Source of the DNA: Marinobacterium halophilum
Lineage (GTDB): Bacteria > Pseudomonadota > Gammaproteobacteria > Pseudomonadales > Balneatricaceae
NCBI RefSeq assembly: GCF_003014615.1
Contig: NZ_PYGI01000027.1
Span: 1-48,612 of the forward strand
DNA length: 48,612 bases
Direction: 5' to 3'
A program made the translations under genes and the position numbers. The notes beneath the pieces were generated by a model. That model had not been told where the DNA came from and did no database searches. It was given only the letters and a program-made list of their open reading frames with translations. Of this stretch, positions 8,414 through 16,076 are shown one piece after another (the first letter of the stretch is position 1; each line of letters opens with the position of its first letter).

Positions 8414-8914
8414 TCAGTAGGCGCCTTCGCTGTAGATCAGTTCATAGCTGTGGCTGTAGATCTCCAGAATGTTGCCGAACGGGTCTTCCATGTAGATCAT
8501 GCGGTAGGGCTTTTCACCGGGGTAGTAGTAGCGCGGCTGTTGCATGCGCTTCTTGCCACCGGCAGCAACGATTCTTTCAGCCAGCTCTTCCACGTTCGGG
8601 TCTTGTACACAGAAGTGGAAGATGCCGGTTTTCCAGTATTCAAAGTTGTTTTCGGGGTTGGTCTGGTTATTGAACTGGAACAGCTCAACGCCGATGCGGT
8701 CGCCTGTGGACAAGTGGGCGATACGGAAACTCTCCCAGCCTGCACCAAACACTTCGGTACACATTTCGCCAATGGCGCTGTCGTCTTCGGTAATGGTGGT
8801 CGGCTGCATGATCAGGTACCAGCCCAGTACCTCGGTGTAAAACTCGACGGCCTTGTCCAGGTCGGGGACTGAAATGCCGATGTGGGAGAAGTTTCTCGGG
8901 TATACGTTGCTCAT
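8414..8914 (-). CDS. VOC-family (glyoxalase/extradiol dioxygenase fold) metalloenzyme
   Basis: This 166-residue protein is built of two paired beta-alpha-beta-beta-beta units. The expected metal ligands are visible: His in FSHIGISVPDLDKAV at the N-terminus, Glu in RIGVELFQF, His in GIFHFCVQD, and Glu in DPFGNILEIYS near the end. This places it among VOC enzymes such as lactoylglutathione lyase or extradiol-dioxygenase-like proteins; which reaction it runs cannot be decided. It is transcribed divergently from a LysR regulator 94 bases away, an arrangement that normally means the regulator controls it, perhaps in response to its substrate. Confidence 0.8.
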   Translation of the reverse strand: MSNVYPRNFSHIGISVPDLDKAVEFYTEVLGWYLIMQPTTITEDDSAIGEMCTEVFGAGWESFRIAHLSTGDRIGVELFQFNNQTNPENNFEYWKTGIFHFCVQDPNVEELAERIVAAGGKKRMQQPRYYYPGEKPYRMIYMEDPFGNILEIYSHSYELIYSEGAY

Positions 8915-8961
8915 TGTGTGGCTTCCTGTATTTCTGTTGAAGCCAGCTTACAAAGCCATAA

Positions 8962-8982
8962 TGATTACGTAAAATTATCATT
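8962..8982. promoter_or_regulatory. Candidate LysR operator between the VOC gene and its regulator
   Basis: ATGAT at 8962-8966 and ATCAT at 8978-8982 are perfect inverted arms (seven-base arms with one mismatch) around an AT-rich centre containing a T-N11-A arrangement. A second inverted pair, TTATC-ct-GATAA, lies at 8986-8997. Both sit in the divergent gap, where a LysR protein would be expected to bind as a recall site plus an activation site. Confidence 0.5.
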
Positions 8983-9008
8983 TGTTATCCTGATAAGTAC
9001 GTATTGTT

Positions 9009-9878
9009 ATGATTAATCCCGTTTGGTTACGCAGTTTTTGTACCCTGGTCGAAGTTGGCCACTTCACTCGTACGGCCGAGCGGTTGTATATGACCCAGTC
9101 CGGTGTGAGCCAGCATGTGCGTAAGCTGGAAGAGCATCTGGGGCAGCCATTGCTGGTGCGTCAGGGCAAGCAGTTTACTCTGACCGATGCCGGTGAGCGT
9201 CTGTATGCCGATGCGTGGCAAATCGTGGAAGCGCTGTCGAGCCTGGAGCGCCGAATCGGCGAAGACCCTCCGTACGAGGGGCTGGTGCGGATCATGTCGC
9301 CGGGCAGCGTTGGTTTGAAGCTGTACCCGCAGCTGCTGGGGCTGCAACAACGGCATCCTGGGCTTGTGATCGATTACCGCTTTGCGCCCAATGCCGATGT
9401 GGAGCGAGCCATTGCCACCTGCACGGTGGATATCGGCTTGCTGACGCGGCCCGCGACGCGTGAGGAGGTTAGTGGTCGGCCAGTCGCCGAAGAAGCACTG
9501 CTGCTGGTAACACCGGCCGATGTTGTCGAGCCGAGCTGGGAGCAGTTGCTGGCTCTCGGGTTTATTGATCATCCGGACGGGGCACACCATGCCGGTTTAC
9601 TGCTGGGGGGCAACTATGCCGAATTCCAGCATATTCGAGCGTTTGCGCAGCGGGGTTTTTCCAATCAGATCGGTTTGATCCTGCAACCGGTGAGTATGGG
9701 GCTGGGGTTTACGGTATTACCGGCCTACGCCGTGGAGGCCTTTGAGCAGCGGGAACAGGTGCGAGCTCATGGATTATCCCGCTCGGTCAGTGAAACGCTG
9801 TATCTGGGCATGCATCGGCATAAAACGGTCCCGAATCGAGTGCAAACGGTCGTAGCCGAAATTGAGTATTGGCTTTAG
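9009..9878 (+). CDS. LysR-family transcriptional regulator
   Basis: This 289-residue protein has the N-terminal winged helix-turn-helix of LysR regulators (HFTRTAERLYMTQSGVSQHV, about residues 18-37) and a C-terminal effector domain of the substrate-binding-protein type. It is divergent from the VOC gene and probably activates it and represses itself through the palindromes at 8962-8997. No strong ribosome site is visible before the ATG. The effector is unknown. A perfect stem-loop follows the gene. Confidence 0.85.
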   Translation: MINPVWLRSFCTLVEVGHFTRTAERLYMTQSGVSQHVRKLEEHLGQPLLVRQGKQFTLTDAGERLYADAWQIVEALSSLERRIGEDPPYEGLVRIMSPGSVGLKLYPQLLGLQQRHPGLVIDYRFAPNADVERAIATCTVDIGLLTRPATREEVSGRPVAEEALLLVTPADVVEPSWEQLLALGFIDHPDGAHHAGLLLGGNYAEFQHIRAFAQRGFSNQIGLILQPVSMGLGFTVLPAYAVEAFEQREQVRAHGLSRSVSETLYLGMHRHKTVPNRVQTVVAEIEYWL

Positions 9879-9890
9879 TGTCCGAGTAGT

Positions 9891-9921
9891 TGTCAGGGCC
9901 GGTTAAATACCGGCCCTGACA
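9891..9921. terminator. Bidirectional terminator between the LysR gene and a convergent gene
   Basis: TGTCAGGGCCGG and CCGGCCCTGACA make a perfect 12-base stem with a 7-base AT-rich loop. It lies 12 bases after the LysR stop and 7 bases from the stop of the minus-strand gene, so it can end both transcripts. Confidence 0.8.
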
Positions 9922-9928
9922 TCATTAT

Positions 9929-10324
9929 TTACAGGTTGTTTTCGAGGTATTCGCGGATCGCCAGGTCATTGAAGACGCAGGCGTGGTTGCCGCCAAAACC
10001 GACTGCCAGCGTGAAGACGCCGTCACCAATCTGCATATTCTTGCTTTCTTCGGCATTGTCACTGAGGTTTTTCAGGTGCAATGTCTTGATCTGGCTGATG
10101 ATCTCTTCTTTGGCGTCCGGATCGTTTGCCAGCTCACGCACGGCGTTCTTGACGCGGTCCAGCCCATAGGTCGGTACAAACATGATTTCGTTGGTGCTGG
10201 AGAAGCTGTCCCAGTCTACGGTGACGTCCATCTCATTGCCCAACAGGGCCTGTACGTCCTGCTTGAATTCCACGACATACTGATCTTCAATCGCGCGCTT
10301 CCATTTCTTTTCTTGCAAACCCAT
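9929..10324 (-). CDS. Conserved-looking protein of unknown function, 131 aa
   Basis: I do not recognise this protein. It is soluble and acidic, with no signal peptide or membrane segment. It begins MGLQEKKWKRAIEDQYVVEF, has a helical middle (VKNAVRELANDPDAKEEII), and ends in a segment rich in Gly and aromatic residues (GVFTLAVGFGGNHACVFND). Codon use matches the chromosome, unlike the AT-rich genes just upstream. gagaga lies six to eleven bases before the ATG on the minus strand. It is a single gene. Confidence 0.6.
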   Translation of the reverse strand: MGLQEKKWKRAIEDQYVVEFKQDVQALLGNEMDVTVDWDSFSSTNEIMFVPTYGLDRVKNAVRELANDPDAKEEIISQIKTLHLKNLSDNAEESKNMQIGDGVFTLAVGFGGNHACVFNDLAIREYLENNL

Positions 10325-10364
10325 CGTTAAATCTCTCCAGTTAGGCTAGTTATTAAAGATGCTT

Positions 10365-10625
10365 TTAGTTCTGCTTTATTTTTCTTAACCATTCATGAAA
10401 AGCATGAAATGAAAGGAGTATAGAGCTTACAATAAGAGCTCCCGTTAAATCATGCTCTGTCCAGTACTCTGGGACCTCAAAAACAATCAGGCAAAATCCA
10501 GAAACGCCAAGAGAAATCGAAATTAAAAGTATATAGCAAGTTTTTAAGAAGTGCCTGTAGGCATAAACCAATACTTGGCTAACGACCACTAAGCTGGCTA
10601 TTATATATATATCATAAAGGGTCAT
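10365..10625 (-). CDS. Small three-helix membrane protein, translationally coupled
   Basis: This 86-residue hydrophobic protein has three likely membrane helices (IIASLVVVSQVLVYA, a central ILLISISLGVSGFCLIVF, and ALIVSSILLSFHAF) and a basic C-terminus, RKIKQN. The start at 10625 is fixed by gaggag six bases upstream; an in-frame ATG 24 bases earlier has none. The start lies inside the end of the preceding gene (14-base overlap), so translation is probably coupled. Base composition is far more AT-rich than in neighbouring genes, pointing to recent transfer. I recognise no family. Confidence 0.6.
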   Translation of the reverse strand: MTLYDIYIIASLVVVSQVLVYAYRHFLKTCYILLISISLGVSGFCLIVFEVPEYWTEHDLTGALIVSSILLSFHAFHEWLRKIKQN

Positions 10626-11133
10626 AAACACTCCTCTGGATATAGTCACAGGTTATCGCATGCTGTTGACCAATTCCTCCATTAACTATACCTTCTACAC
10701 ATATTATGATGTCTCCATCATGTGCATTTGGAATTTCTTTTACCATTACTTTGTATATCCCCATACCAGCTACTGCAGATAAAGGAGTTCCAATATATGG
10801 CACCAGTTTTAATGGTGCCGCGACTGTAGTACTTATAATACCTCGTACTTTCTGTCTATCACTACTAATTTTGTTGGCTTTAGAAAGACTAATTGCTTCG
10901 GAAACACCGATATTCAGGGTGATTAAACGGCTATCTCTAGGGCTAATACCTGACTTCATTTTTTGAAGAATACGAATTGCCATCTCTGATGAAATTTGAT
11001 TTATTATCGTGTTTTGGTGAACGTTTACCTTGAAAAAATGATTATATTTAAAGCAAGTGCTTTCTTTTTTAATGGAGATAATCCTTGCAGAAATTCCTGA
11101 GGAAATTAGCACGTTTTTTACTGATTCACTCAT
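10612..11133 (-). CDS. Low-GC protein of unknown function with a hydrophobic central hairpin
   Basis: This 173-residue protein is of no family I recognise. The N-terminal 100 residues are polar and Ser/Ile/Lys-rich. Near residues 105-130 there is a Gly/Ala-rich hydrophobic stretch (VAAPLKLVPYIGTPLSAVAG) that could be a membrane hairpin. The C-terminus contains Cys in IICVEG and a basic end. aaagga lies eleven bases before the ATG. It is paired with, and overlaps, a small membrane protein. The low GC and the nearby IS remnant suggest horizontal gain. An effector/immunity or stress role is conceivable but not shown. Confidence 0.5.
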   Translation of the reverse strand: MSESVKNVLISSGISARIISIKKESTCFKYNHFFKVNVHQNTIINQISSEMAIRILQKMKSGISPRDSRLITLNIGVSEAISLSKANKISSDRQKVRGIISTTVAAPLKLVPYIGTPLSAVAGMGIYKVMVKEIPNAHDGDIIICVEGIVNGGIGQQHAITCDYIQRSVYDPL

Positions 11134-11668
11134 TTTAAAAGAATCCTTTCATTATATGAATGTAATGAAATTATATAAATATGATAATGCATTATCAATA
11201 GGTATTTCTGTCTCATTAAATAGACTTAATTTCATAAGTGTCACGTCCCGGGGCGTATCGCACTTATTGCTTGAATCCAGAAAATACTATTGGAAAAGCA
11301 CAGCAGAACAGTGCCGGTACAGGAATCAGCAAAGCGGTCACGAGTGGCATAAGGCTCGTGTTTCCCATGAGCGCCCGTTTACGTTTTGAGCGCTTAACGT
11401 CGGCTTTGGGCTGAAGCTGAAGTATAAAAGGATTCTTTTAAGTTACATGTGACCACTTACTTGAAGCTCTCATCATGAGCATCTTGAACCCAAGATGCTT
11501 GGGGTAGCCCTCCCAGCTTGTGTATTCCAGACCAAGCTCACATCAGTGTTATGACCAATGCCCTTAAGCACTACTCAGGGCTTAAATTTCACTCAAAACC
11601 CTCGGAATTGAACATTCGCAAACTCATTATATTAGAACAACCTAATAAGAAATATATCACGTGGCTTC
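11134..11668. other. Gene-poor, AT-rich gap upstream of the IS remnant
   Basis: No supportable gene is seen here. The stretch contains the likely promoter region of the minus-strand pair and a 15-base exact inverted repeat with copies at 11135-11149 (TTAAAAGAATCCTTT) and 11427-11441. The first copy doubles as the ribosome-site region of the 173-residue gene. Around 11240-11400 the composition returns to chromosomal GC, so the gap is a junction of pieces of different origin. Confidence 0.45.
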
Positions 11669-12345
11669 TAGGGAAGCTGCGAATAAGTTCGCCGCATGGG
11701 ATAATGCCCGCTGCACACGATTGAGGACGCAGAGATGGCTCAGCAACTTACATTCGCGGACAGCGAGTTCAGCAACAAGCGCCGTCAGACCCGTAAGGAG
11801 AAGTTCCTGGGCCGAATGGACAAGCTGATCCCGTGTGCGCGTCTCGAAGCCGTGATCGAGCCTCACTATCCCAAGGCTGGAAACGGCCGTCGGCCGTACC
11901 CCTTGTCCACAATGTTGCGCACTCACTGCATGCAGCCGTGGTATAACCTCAGTGATCCCGCCATGGAATACGCGCTGTATGAGATTGCTTCCACGCGGCT
12001 GTTTGCCCGGTTGTCACTGGACAAGGCCATCCCCGATCACACCACCATCTTGAATTTCCGCCATCTTTTGGAGCGCCACGGGCTGGCTCGGCAGGTTTTT
12101 GAGGAGGTGAACCAGTGGTTATCGGAAGCCAGCGTTTTGCTGAAAGAAGGTTCATTAATCGATGCCACGATCATTGAAGCCCCCAGTTCCACCAAGAACA
12201 AAATGGGCGAGCGTGATCCTGAGATGCATCAAACCAAAAAAGCAATCAGTGGAATTTTGGCTTGAAAGCCCATATTGGTGTGGATGCCCGCACCGGTATC
12301 ACGCACAGTTTCACGACGACTGCGGCGGATGAAGCAGCAACGTGA
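11669..12345 (+). mobile_element. IS5-family element remnant, frameshifted and cut at its right end
   Basis: The left end looks like CTAGGGAAGCTGCGAATAAG at about 11667-11686, a plausible IS5-type terminus. The transposase begins at 11735 ([12 protein letters not shown]) and runs 176 residues with the family N-terminal domain ([20 protein letters not shown], then [13 protein letters not shown] with the first catalytic Asp). At the A-run 12236-12241 one base appears lost. The true frame ([18 protein letters not shown]) continues from about 12244 to a TGA at 12343-12345 with the catalytic DDE core incomplete. The rest of the transposase and the right end are missing, so the element is dead. Confidence 0.8.
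11735..12345 (+). pseudogene. IS5-family transposase, frameshifted and truncated
   Basis: The intact first part gives residues 1-176, with a false C-terminus AISGILA caused by the frame change after KKA. Restoring one base in AAAAAAG gives [17 protein letters not shown], the expected continuation toward the second catalytic Asp. The homology then stops near AADEA. More than a third of a normal IS5 transposase is absent, so it cannot be active. Confidence 0.8.
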
Positions 12346-12514
12346 AGAGATGCGCGAGGAGTACAAGCAGAAGGACCGGATGCATCACGAGGAACGCAAG
12401 GAAGAGGGTGAGGGGTACCGCGAAGAGCGTAAGAAGGATGATGAAATGCATCGTATGGAGCGCATGGAGCAGATGCAAGATAAGGAACAAAACCGCACTC
12501 ACCGCGAACAATAG
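12329..12514 (+). pseudogene. Highly charged C-terminal tail of a gene cut by the IS remnant
   Basis: Directly after the IS homology ends, an open frame of 61 residues starts at an ATG with no good ribosome site. It is almost all Glu, Arg, Lys, Met and His ([20 protein letters not shown] and similar), typical of a single long helix. The frame is open upstream only through IS sequence. The simplest reading is that this is the 3' end of a host gene whose 5' part was lost when the element inserted and deleted. It may still be made as a small helical peptide. Confidence 0.4.
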
Positions 12515-12657
12515 CGGCAGAACGCCGGGTTGTGCAGGGGGCCCGATGAGGCGCTGGGTGTTTTGTCCGCAGTGGCCAAGACGAACGCCTCTAAAAGCTG
12601 GATAATGGAACCCTTTGGCACTCGGCCTGTGCCCAACTCCAATTCGGTACCCTGCTC

Positions 12658-14862
12658 ATGGAAATCAAGGTTAACTATCTCGACAACCTCCGACTCGAAG
12701 CCAAGTTCGACGACTTCACCGTGATCGCCGATCAGCCGATCCGCTACAAGGGCGATGGTTCTGCGCCTGGCCCGTTCGACTACTTCCTGGCTTCGTCGGC
12801 CCTCTGTGCGGCGTACTTTGTTAAGGTGTACTGCAACGCGCGCGATATCCCCACCGAGAATATCCGCCTGTCGCAGAACAACATTGTTGACCCGGAAAAC
12901 CGTTACAACCAGATTTTCAAAATTCAGGTCGAGCTGCCGGAGGATATCTCCGACAAGGATCGCCAGGGCATTCTGCGCTCGATTGACCGCTGCACGGTGA
13001 AAAAGGTGGTGCAGGAAGGGCCGACGTTCGAGATCGAGGTAGTCGAGAATCTGGACGAGGATGCGCAGGCGCTGTTGATGGCCACGCCCGAGGATAACTC
13101 CGCAACCTGGATTGAAGGCAAGGATCTGCCGCTGGAACAGACCATCGCCAACATGAGCAAGATGTTGGCGGATCTGGGCATGAAAATCGAGATCGCGTCC
13201 TGGCGCAACATCGTGCCCCACGTCTGGTCGCTGCATATCCGTGATGCGGCCTCGCCGATGTGTTTCACCAACGGCAAGGGCGCGACCAAGGAGAGCGCAC
13301 TGGCATCGGCGCTGGGCGAGTTCATCGAGCGGTTGAACTGCAATTTTTTCTATAACGATCAGTTCTTCGGCGAAGAGATCGCCAACAGCGAGTTCGTGCA
13401 TTATCCGGATGAAAAATGGTTCCAGCCGGGGCCGAATGATGAGCTGCCGGAGGAGATCCTGGATGAGCATTGTCGGGCAATCTACAACCCGGATGATGAG
13501 CTGGGTGGCTCTCATCTGATCGACACCAACTCCGGTCGGGTGGATCGCGGCATCTGCTCGCTGCCGTTCGTGCGCCAGTCTGATGGTGAAGTGGTCTATT
13601 TCCCGTCGAACCTGATCGAAAATCTCTATCTCAGCAACGGCATGAGCGCCGGTAATACCCTGGTCGAGGCGCAGGTGCAGTGCCTGTCAGAGATTTTTGA
13701 GCGGGCGGTAAAGAAAGAGATCATCGAACAGGAAATTGCGTTGCCTGACGTACCGGTCGAGGTGCTGGCGCAGTACCCGGAAATAGTCGAAGGCATCAAG
13801 GCACTGGAAGAGCAGGGCTTCCCGGTACTGGTGAAGGACGCGTCGCTGGGCGGTCAGTTCCCGGTGATGTGCGTCACGCTGATGAACCCGCGCACCGGTG
13901 GCGTGTTTGCTTCGTTTGGCGCGCACCCCAGCTTCCATGTGGCACTGGAGCGCAGCCTGACCGAACTGTTGCAGGGGCGCAGTTTTGAAGGGCTGAATGA
14001 TCTGCAGCCGCCGACCTTCAGCAGCCTTGCGGTCACCGAGCCGAACAACTTTGTCGAGCACTTCATCGATTCGTCCGGCGTGATCTCTTGGCGTTTCTTC
14101 AGTGCCAAGTCCGACTATGAATTCAGTCACTGGAATTTTTCCGGCAGTAACCAGGAAGAAGCGGATACCCTGTTCGGCATCCTCGCCGAGATGGGTAATG
14201 AAGCCTACATGGCGGTCCATGATGAGTTGGGCGCGCAAGTCTGCCGCATTCTGGTGCCGGGCTATTCCGAAGTGTATGCGGTGGATGATCTGGTGTGGGA
14301 CAACACCAACAAGGCACTGGCGTTCCGCGAGGATATTCTCAACCTGCACCGTCTGAGCAATGACGAACTGCTGGATCTGCTGGAGCGTCTGGAAGACAGC
14401 GAGCAGGATATCTATACGGATATCATTACCCTGATCGGTATCGAGTTTGACGAAAATACGGTCTGGGGCCAGCTCACCATCCTGGAACTGAAGCTGTTGA
14501 TCTGCCTGGCTGTCGAGCGTCATGAAGATGCGCTGGAGCTGGTGGAGCAGTTTATGCAGTACAACAACAATACCGTCGAGCGCGGGCTGTTCTACCGTGC
14601 GGTGAATGCGGTGCTGGAGATTCTGCTGGACGACGAACTGGAACTGGATGACTACCTGCCCAACCTGTGCCGCATGTTTGGCGACCAGACCATGAATGCG
14701 GTGGTTGGCTCGGTGATGGGCGAAGTTCGCTTCCATGGCCTGACCCCAACCAACGTGCAGCTGGACGGGTTGGACAAACACCTGCGCCTGATCGACAGTT
14801 ACAAGAAAGTACATGCCGCGCGTGCAGCGAAGGCGCGTGAACAGGGCCTGCTACCGAGCTGA
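12658..14862 (+). CDS. OsmC-YcaO fusion protein
   Basis: This 734-residue protein joins three parts. Residues 1-130 are an OsmC/Ohr fold with the two cysteines usual in that family (C50 in SSALCAAYF, C112 in SIDRCTV). Residues about 150-570 are a YcaO domain with the ATP/Mg-binding glutamates E221/E224 in LGEFIERL and E345/E348-R349 in CLSEIFERA. The C-terminal 160 residues are helical and acidic like the tail of E. coli YcaO. E. coli YcaO lacks the OsmC part and is linked to ribosomal protein S12 methylthiolation by RimO; YcaO enzymes activate peptide amides with ATP. The OsmC half suggests thiol or peroxide chemistry. The ATG at 12658 has a poor ribosome site. Confidence 0.88.
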   Translation: MEIKVNYLDNLRLEAKFDDFTVIADQPIRYKGDGSAPGPFDYFLASSALCAAYFVKVYCNARDIPTENIRLSQNNIVDPENRYNQIFKIQVELPEDISDKDRQGILRSIDRCTVKKVVQEGPTFEIEVVENLDEDAQALLMATPEDNSATWIEGKDLPLEQTIANMSKMLADLGMKIEIASWRNIVPHVWSLHIRDAASPMCFTNGKGATKESALASALGEFIERLNCNFFYNDQFFGEEIANSEFVHYPDEKWFQPGPNDELPEEILDEHCRAIYNPDDELGGSHLIDTNSGRVDRGICSLPFVRQSDGEVVYFPSNLIENLYLSNGMSAGNTLVEAQVQCLSEIFERAVKKEIIEQEIALPDVPVEVLAQYPEIVEGIKALEEQGFPVLVKDASLGGQFPVMCVTLMNPRTGGVFASFGAHPSFHVALERSLTELLQGRSFEGLNDLQPPTFSSLAVTEPNNFVEHFIDSSGVISWRFFSAKSDYEFSHWNFSGSNQEEADTLFGILAEMGNEAYMAVHDELGAQVCRILVPGYSEVYAVDDLVWDNTNKALAFREDILNLHRLSNDELLDLLERLEDSEQDIYTDIITLIGIEFDENTVWGQLTILELKLLICLAVERHEDALELVEQFMQYNNNTVERGLFYRAVNAVLEILLDDELELDDYLPNLCRMFGDQTMNAVVGSVMGEVRFHGLTPTNVQLDGLDKHLRLIDSYKKVHAARAAKAREQGLLPS

Positions 14863-14886
14863 TCGCCGTAACCTGAGAGAGGTGTG

Positions 14887-15495
14887 ATGTCCGACTGTGG
14901 TTGTGAGATGGAAGCGCGCAATGCGCAGGAACGCAAAACGCTGTTGATTGTGTTGATGATCAATGCAGCGATGTTTGTGTTCGAGTTCGGACTGGGCTGG
15001 CTGGCCCAGTCGACCGGGTTGGTGGCCGACTCGCTGGACATGCTGGCTGATGCTTCGGTCTATGCCATCAGCTTGTATGCCATCGGCCGCAGCGAGCGTC
15101 TCAAACATCGGGCTGCACGCTACAGCGGGTTGCTGCAGATTGGGCTGGCGTTGTTGGTGCTGGTCGATGTGTTGCGCCGCTTCCTGTTGGGCAGTGAGCC
15201 GGTCAGCGGATTGATGATGTTGGTCGGCGCGGTGGCTCTGGTGGCCAACGTAACCTGTCTGAGGTTGATTATGAAGCACCGTGACAGCGGCGTGCATATG
15301 CGTGCATCACTGATCTTTTCGGCCAATGACGTGATTGCCAACATCGGCGTCATGCTCTCCGGCGTGCTGGTTTGGTGGTTGGGCAGCCGCCTGCCGGACC
15401 TGCTGATCGGGTTGGTAATCGCTCTATTGGTACTGCGCGGCGGAGTGCGCATTTTGCAGGACGCGGCGGCCGCGGCCCGCACGCCGGAGGGGTGA
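14887..15495 (+). CDS. Short CDF-type cation transporter
   Basis: This 203-residue protein has about six membrane helices and the cation diffusion facilitator metal site: GLVADSLDMLADAS with Asp48/Asp52, and a second half-site SANDVIANIGV with Asp148. CDF proteins export zinc, cadmium, cobalt or iron against protons. The usual C-terminal cytoplasmic domain is absent; the protein ends just after the sixth helix. An N-terminal CGC (Cys4, Cys6) may bind metal. It starts 24 bases after the OsmC-YcaO stop behind gagaggtg, so it is probably cotranscribed, and a cupin gene follows within 6 bases. Confidence 0.8.
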   Translation: MSDCGCEMEARNAQERKTLLIVLMINAAMFVFEFGLGWLAQSTGLVADSLDMLADASVYAISLYAIGRSERLKHRAARYSGLLQIGLALLVLVDVLRRFLLGSEPVSGLMMLVGAVALVANVTCLRLIMKHRDSGVHMRASLIFSANDVIANIGVMLSGVLVWWLGSRLPDLLIGLVIALLVLRGGVRILQDAAAAARTPEG

Positions 15496-15500
15496 TAGCC

Positions 15501-15815
15501 ATGGCCAATCTGCATGACAACCTGCCCACTGATCTGCCGCAGGAGGTATTTACCGATCTGCTTAATGCCGGTTCGGTGCGTATCGAGCGGATTTTGTCTC
15601 GGGGCCACAGGTCACCTGCAACCGGTTGGTATGATCAGGACGAACACGAATGGGTCATGGTGCTGCAGGGCGAGGGCGAATTGACCTTTGCCAACGGCGA
15701 CGTGTTGCGCCTGCGCCCCGGTGATTATCTGAATATCCCCGCGCATACCTTACATAAGGTCAGCTGGACCGACCCGGCCCAGACGACTCTCTGGCTGGCG
15801 GTGTTCTACCGCTGA
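15501..15815 (+). CDS. Small cupin protein
   Basis: This 104-residue single cupin domain has the first motif spread over YDQDEHEWVMVLQGEGEL and the second over RPGDYLNIPAHTLHKV, supplying His/Glu residues for a metal. The reaction is unknown; small cupins include isomerases, dioxygenases and sensors. The start ATG at 15501 is preceded by ggaggggtg, which overlaps the CDF stop region. The order OsmC-YcaO, CDF, cupin suggests one transcript dealing with metal or thiol stress, but this is inference. Confidence 0.75.
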   Translation: MANLHDNLPTDLPQEVFTDLLNAGSVRIERILSRGHRSPATGWYDQDEHEWVMVLQGEGELTFANGDVLRLRPGDYLNIPAHTLHKVSWTDPAQTTLWLAVFYR

Positions 15816-16076
15816 AGCCATCCGCCTGATGCTGCTTTAACTGCCTGTTTCTGTTGGCATTAAGGAACGAATACGCTCCATCCTTGAGCCGTTGGCGACA
15901 TTTACCCACCTTCCTCCCCCTTCCTCTTCTAACTCCTTGATTCTATGGTTAGTCTTGTTGCGTCATTCACGCATGGCCAAAGCATAAACTGTGCTTTACC
16001 TGGGTGATTGTTCGGTAACAGGGATGGGAATACAGCAGTACCGTCCCGTGTTGGAATTTTTTGATCAGGGATAGTA

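Noticed and set aside
13687-14814. 375-codon minus-strand open frame
   Set aside because: Antisense of the OsmC-YcaO gene; no family features.
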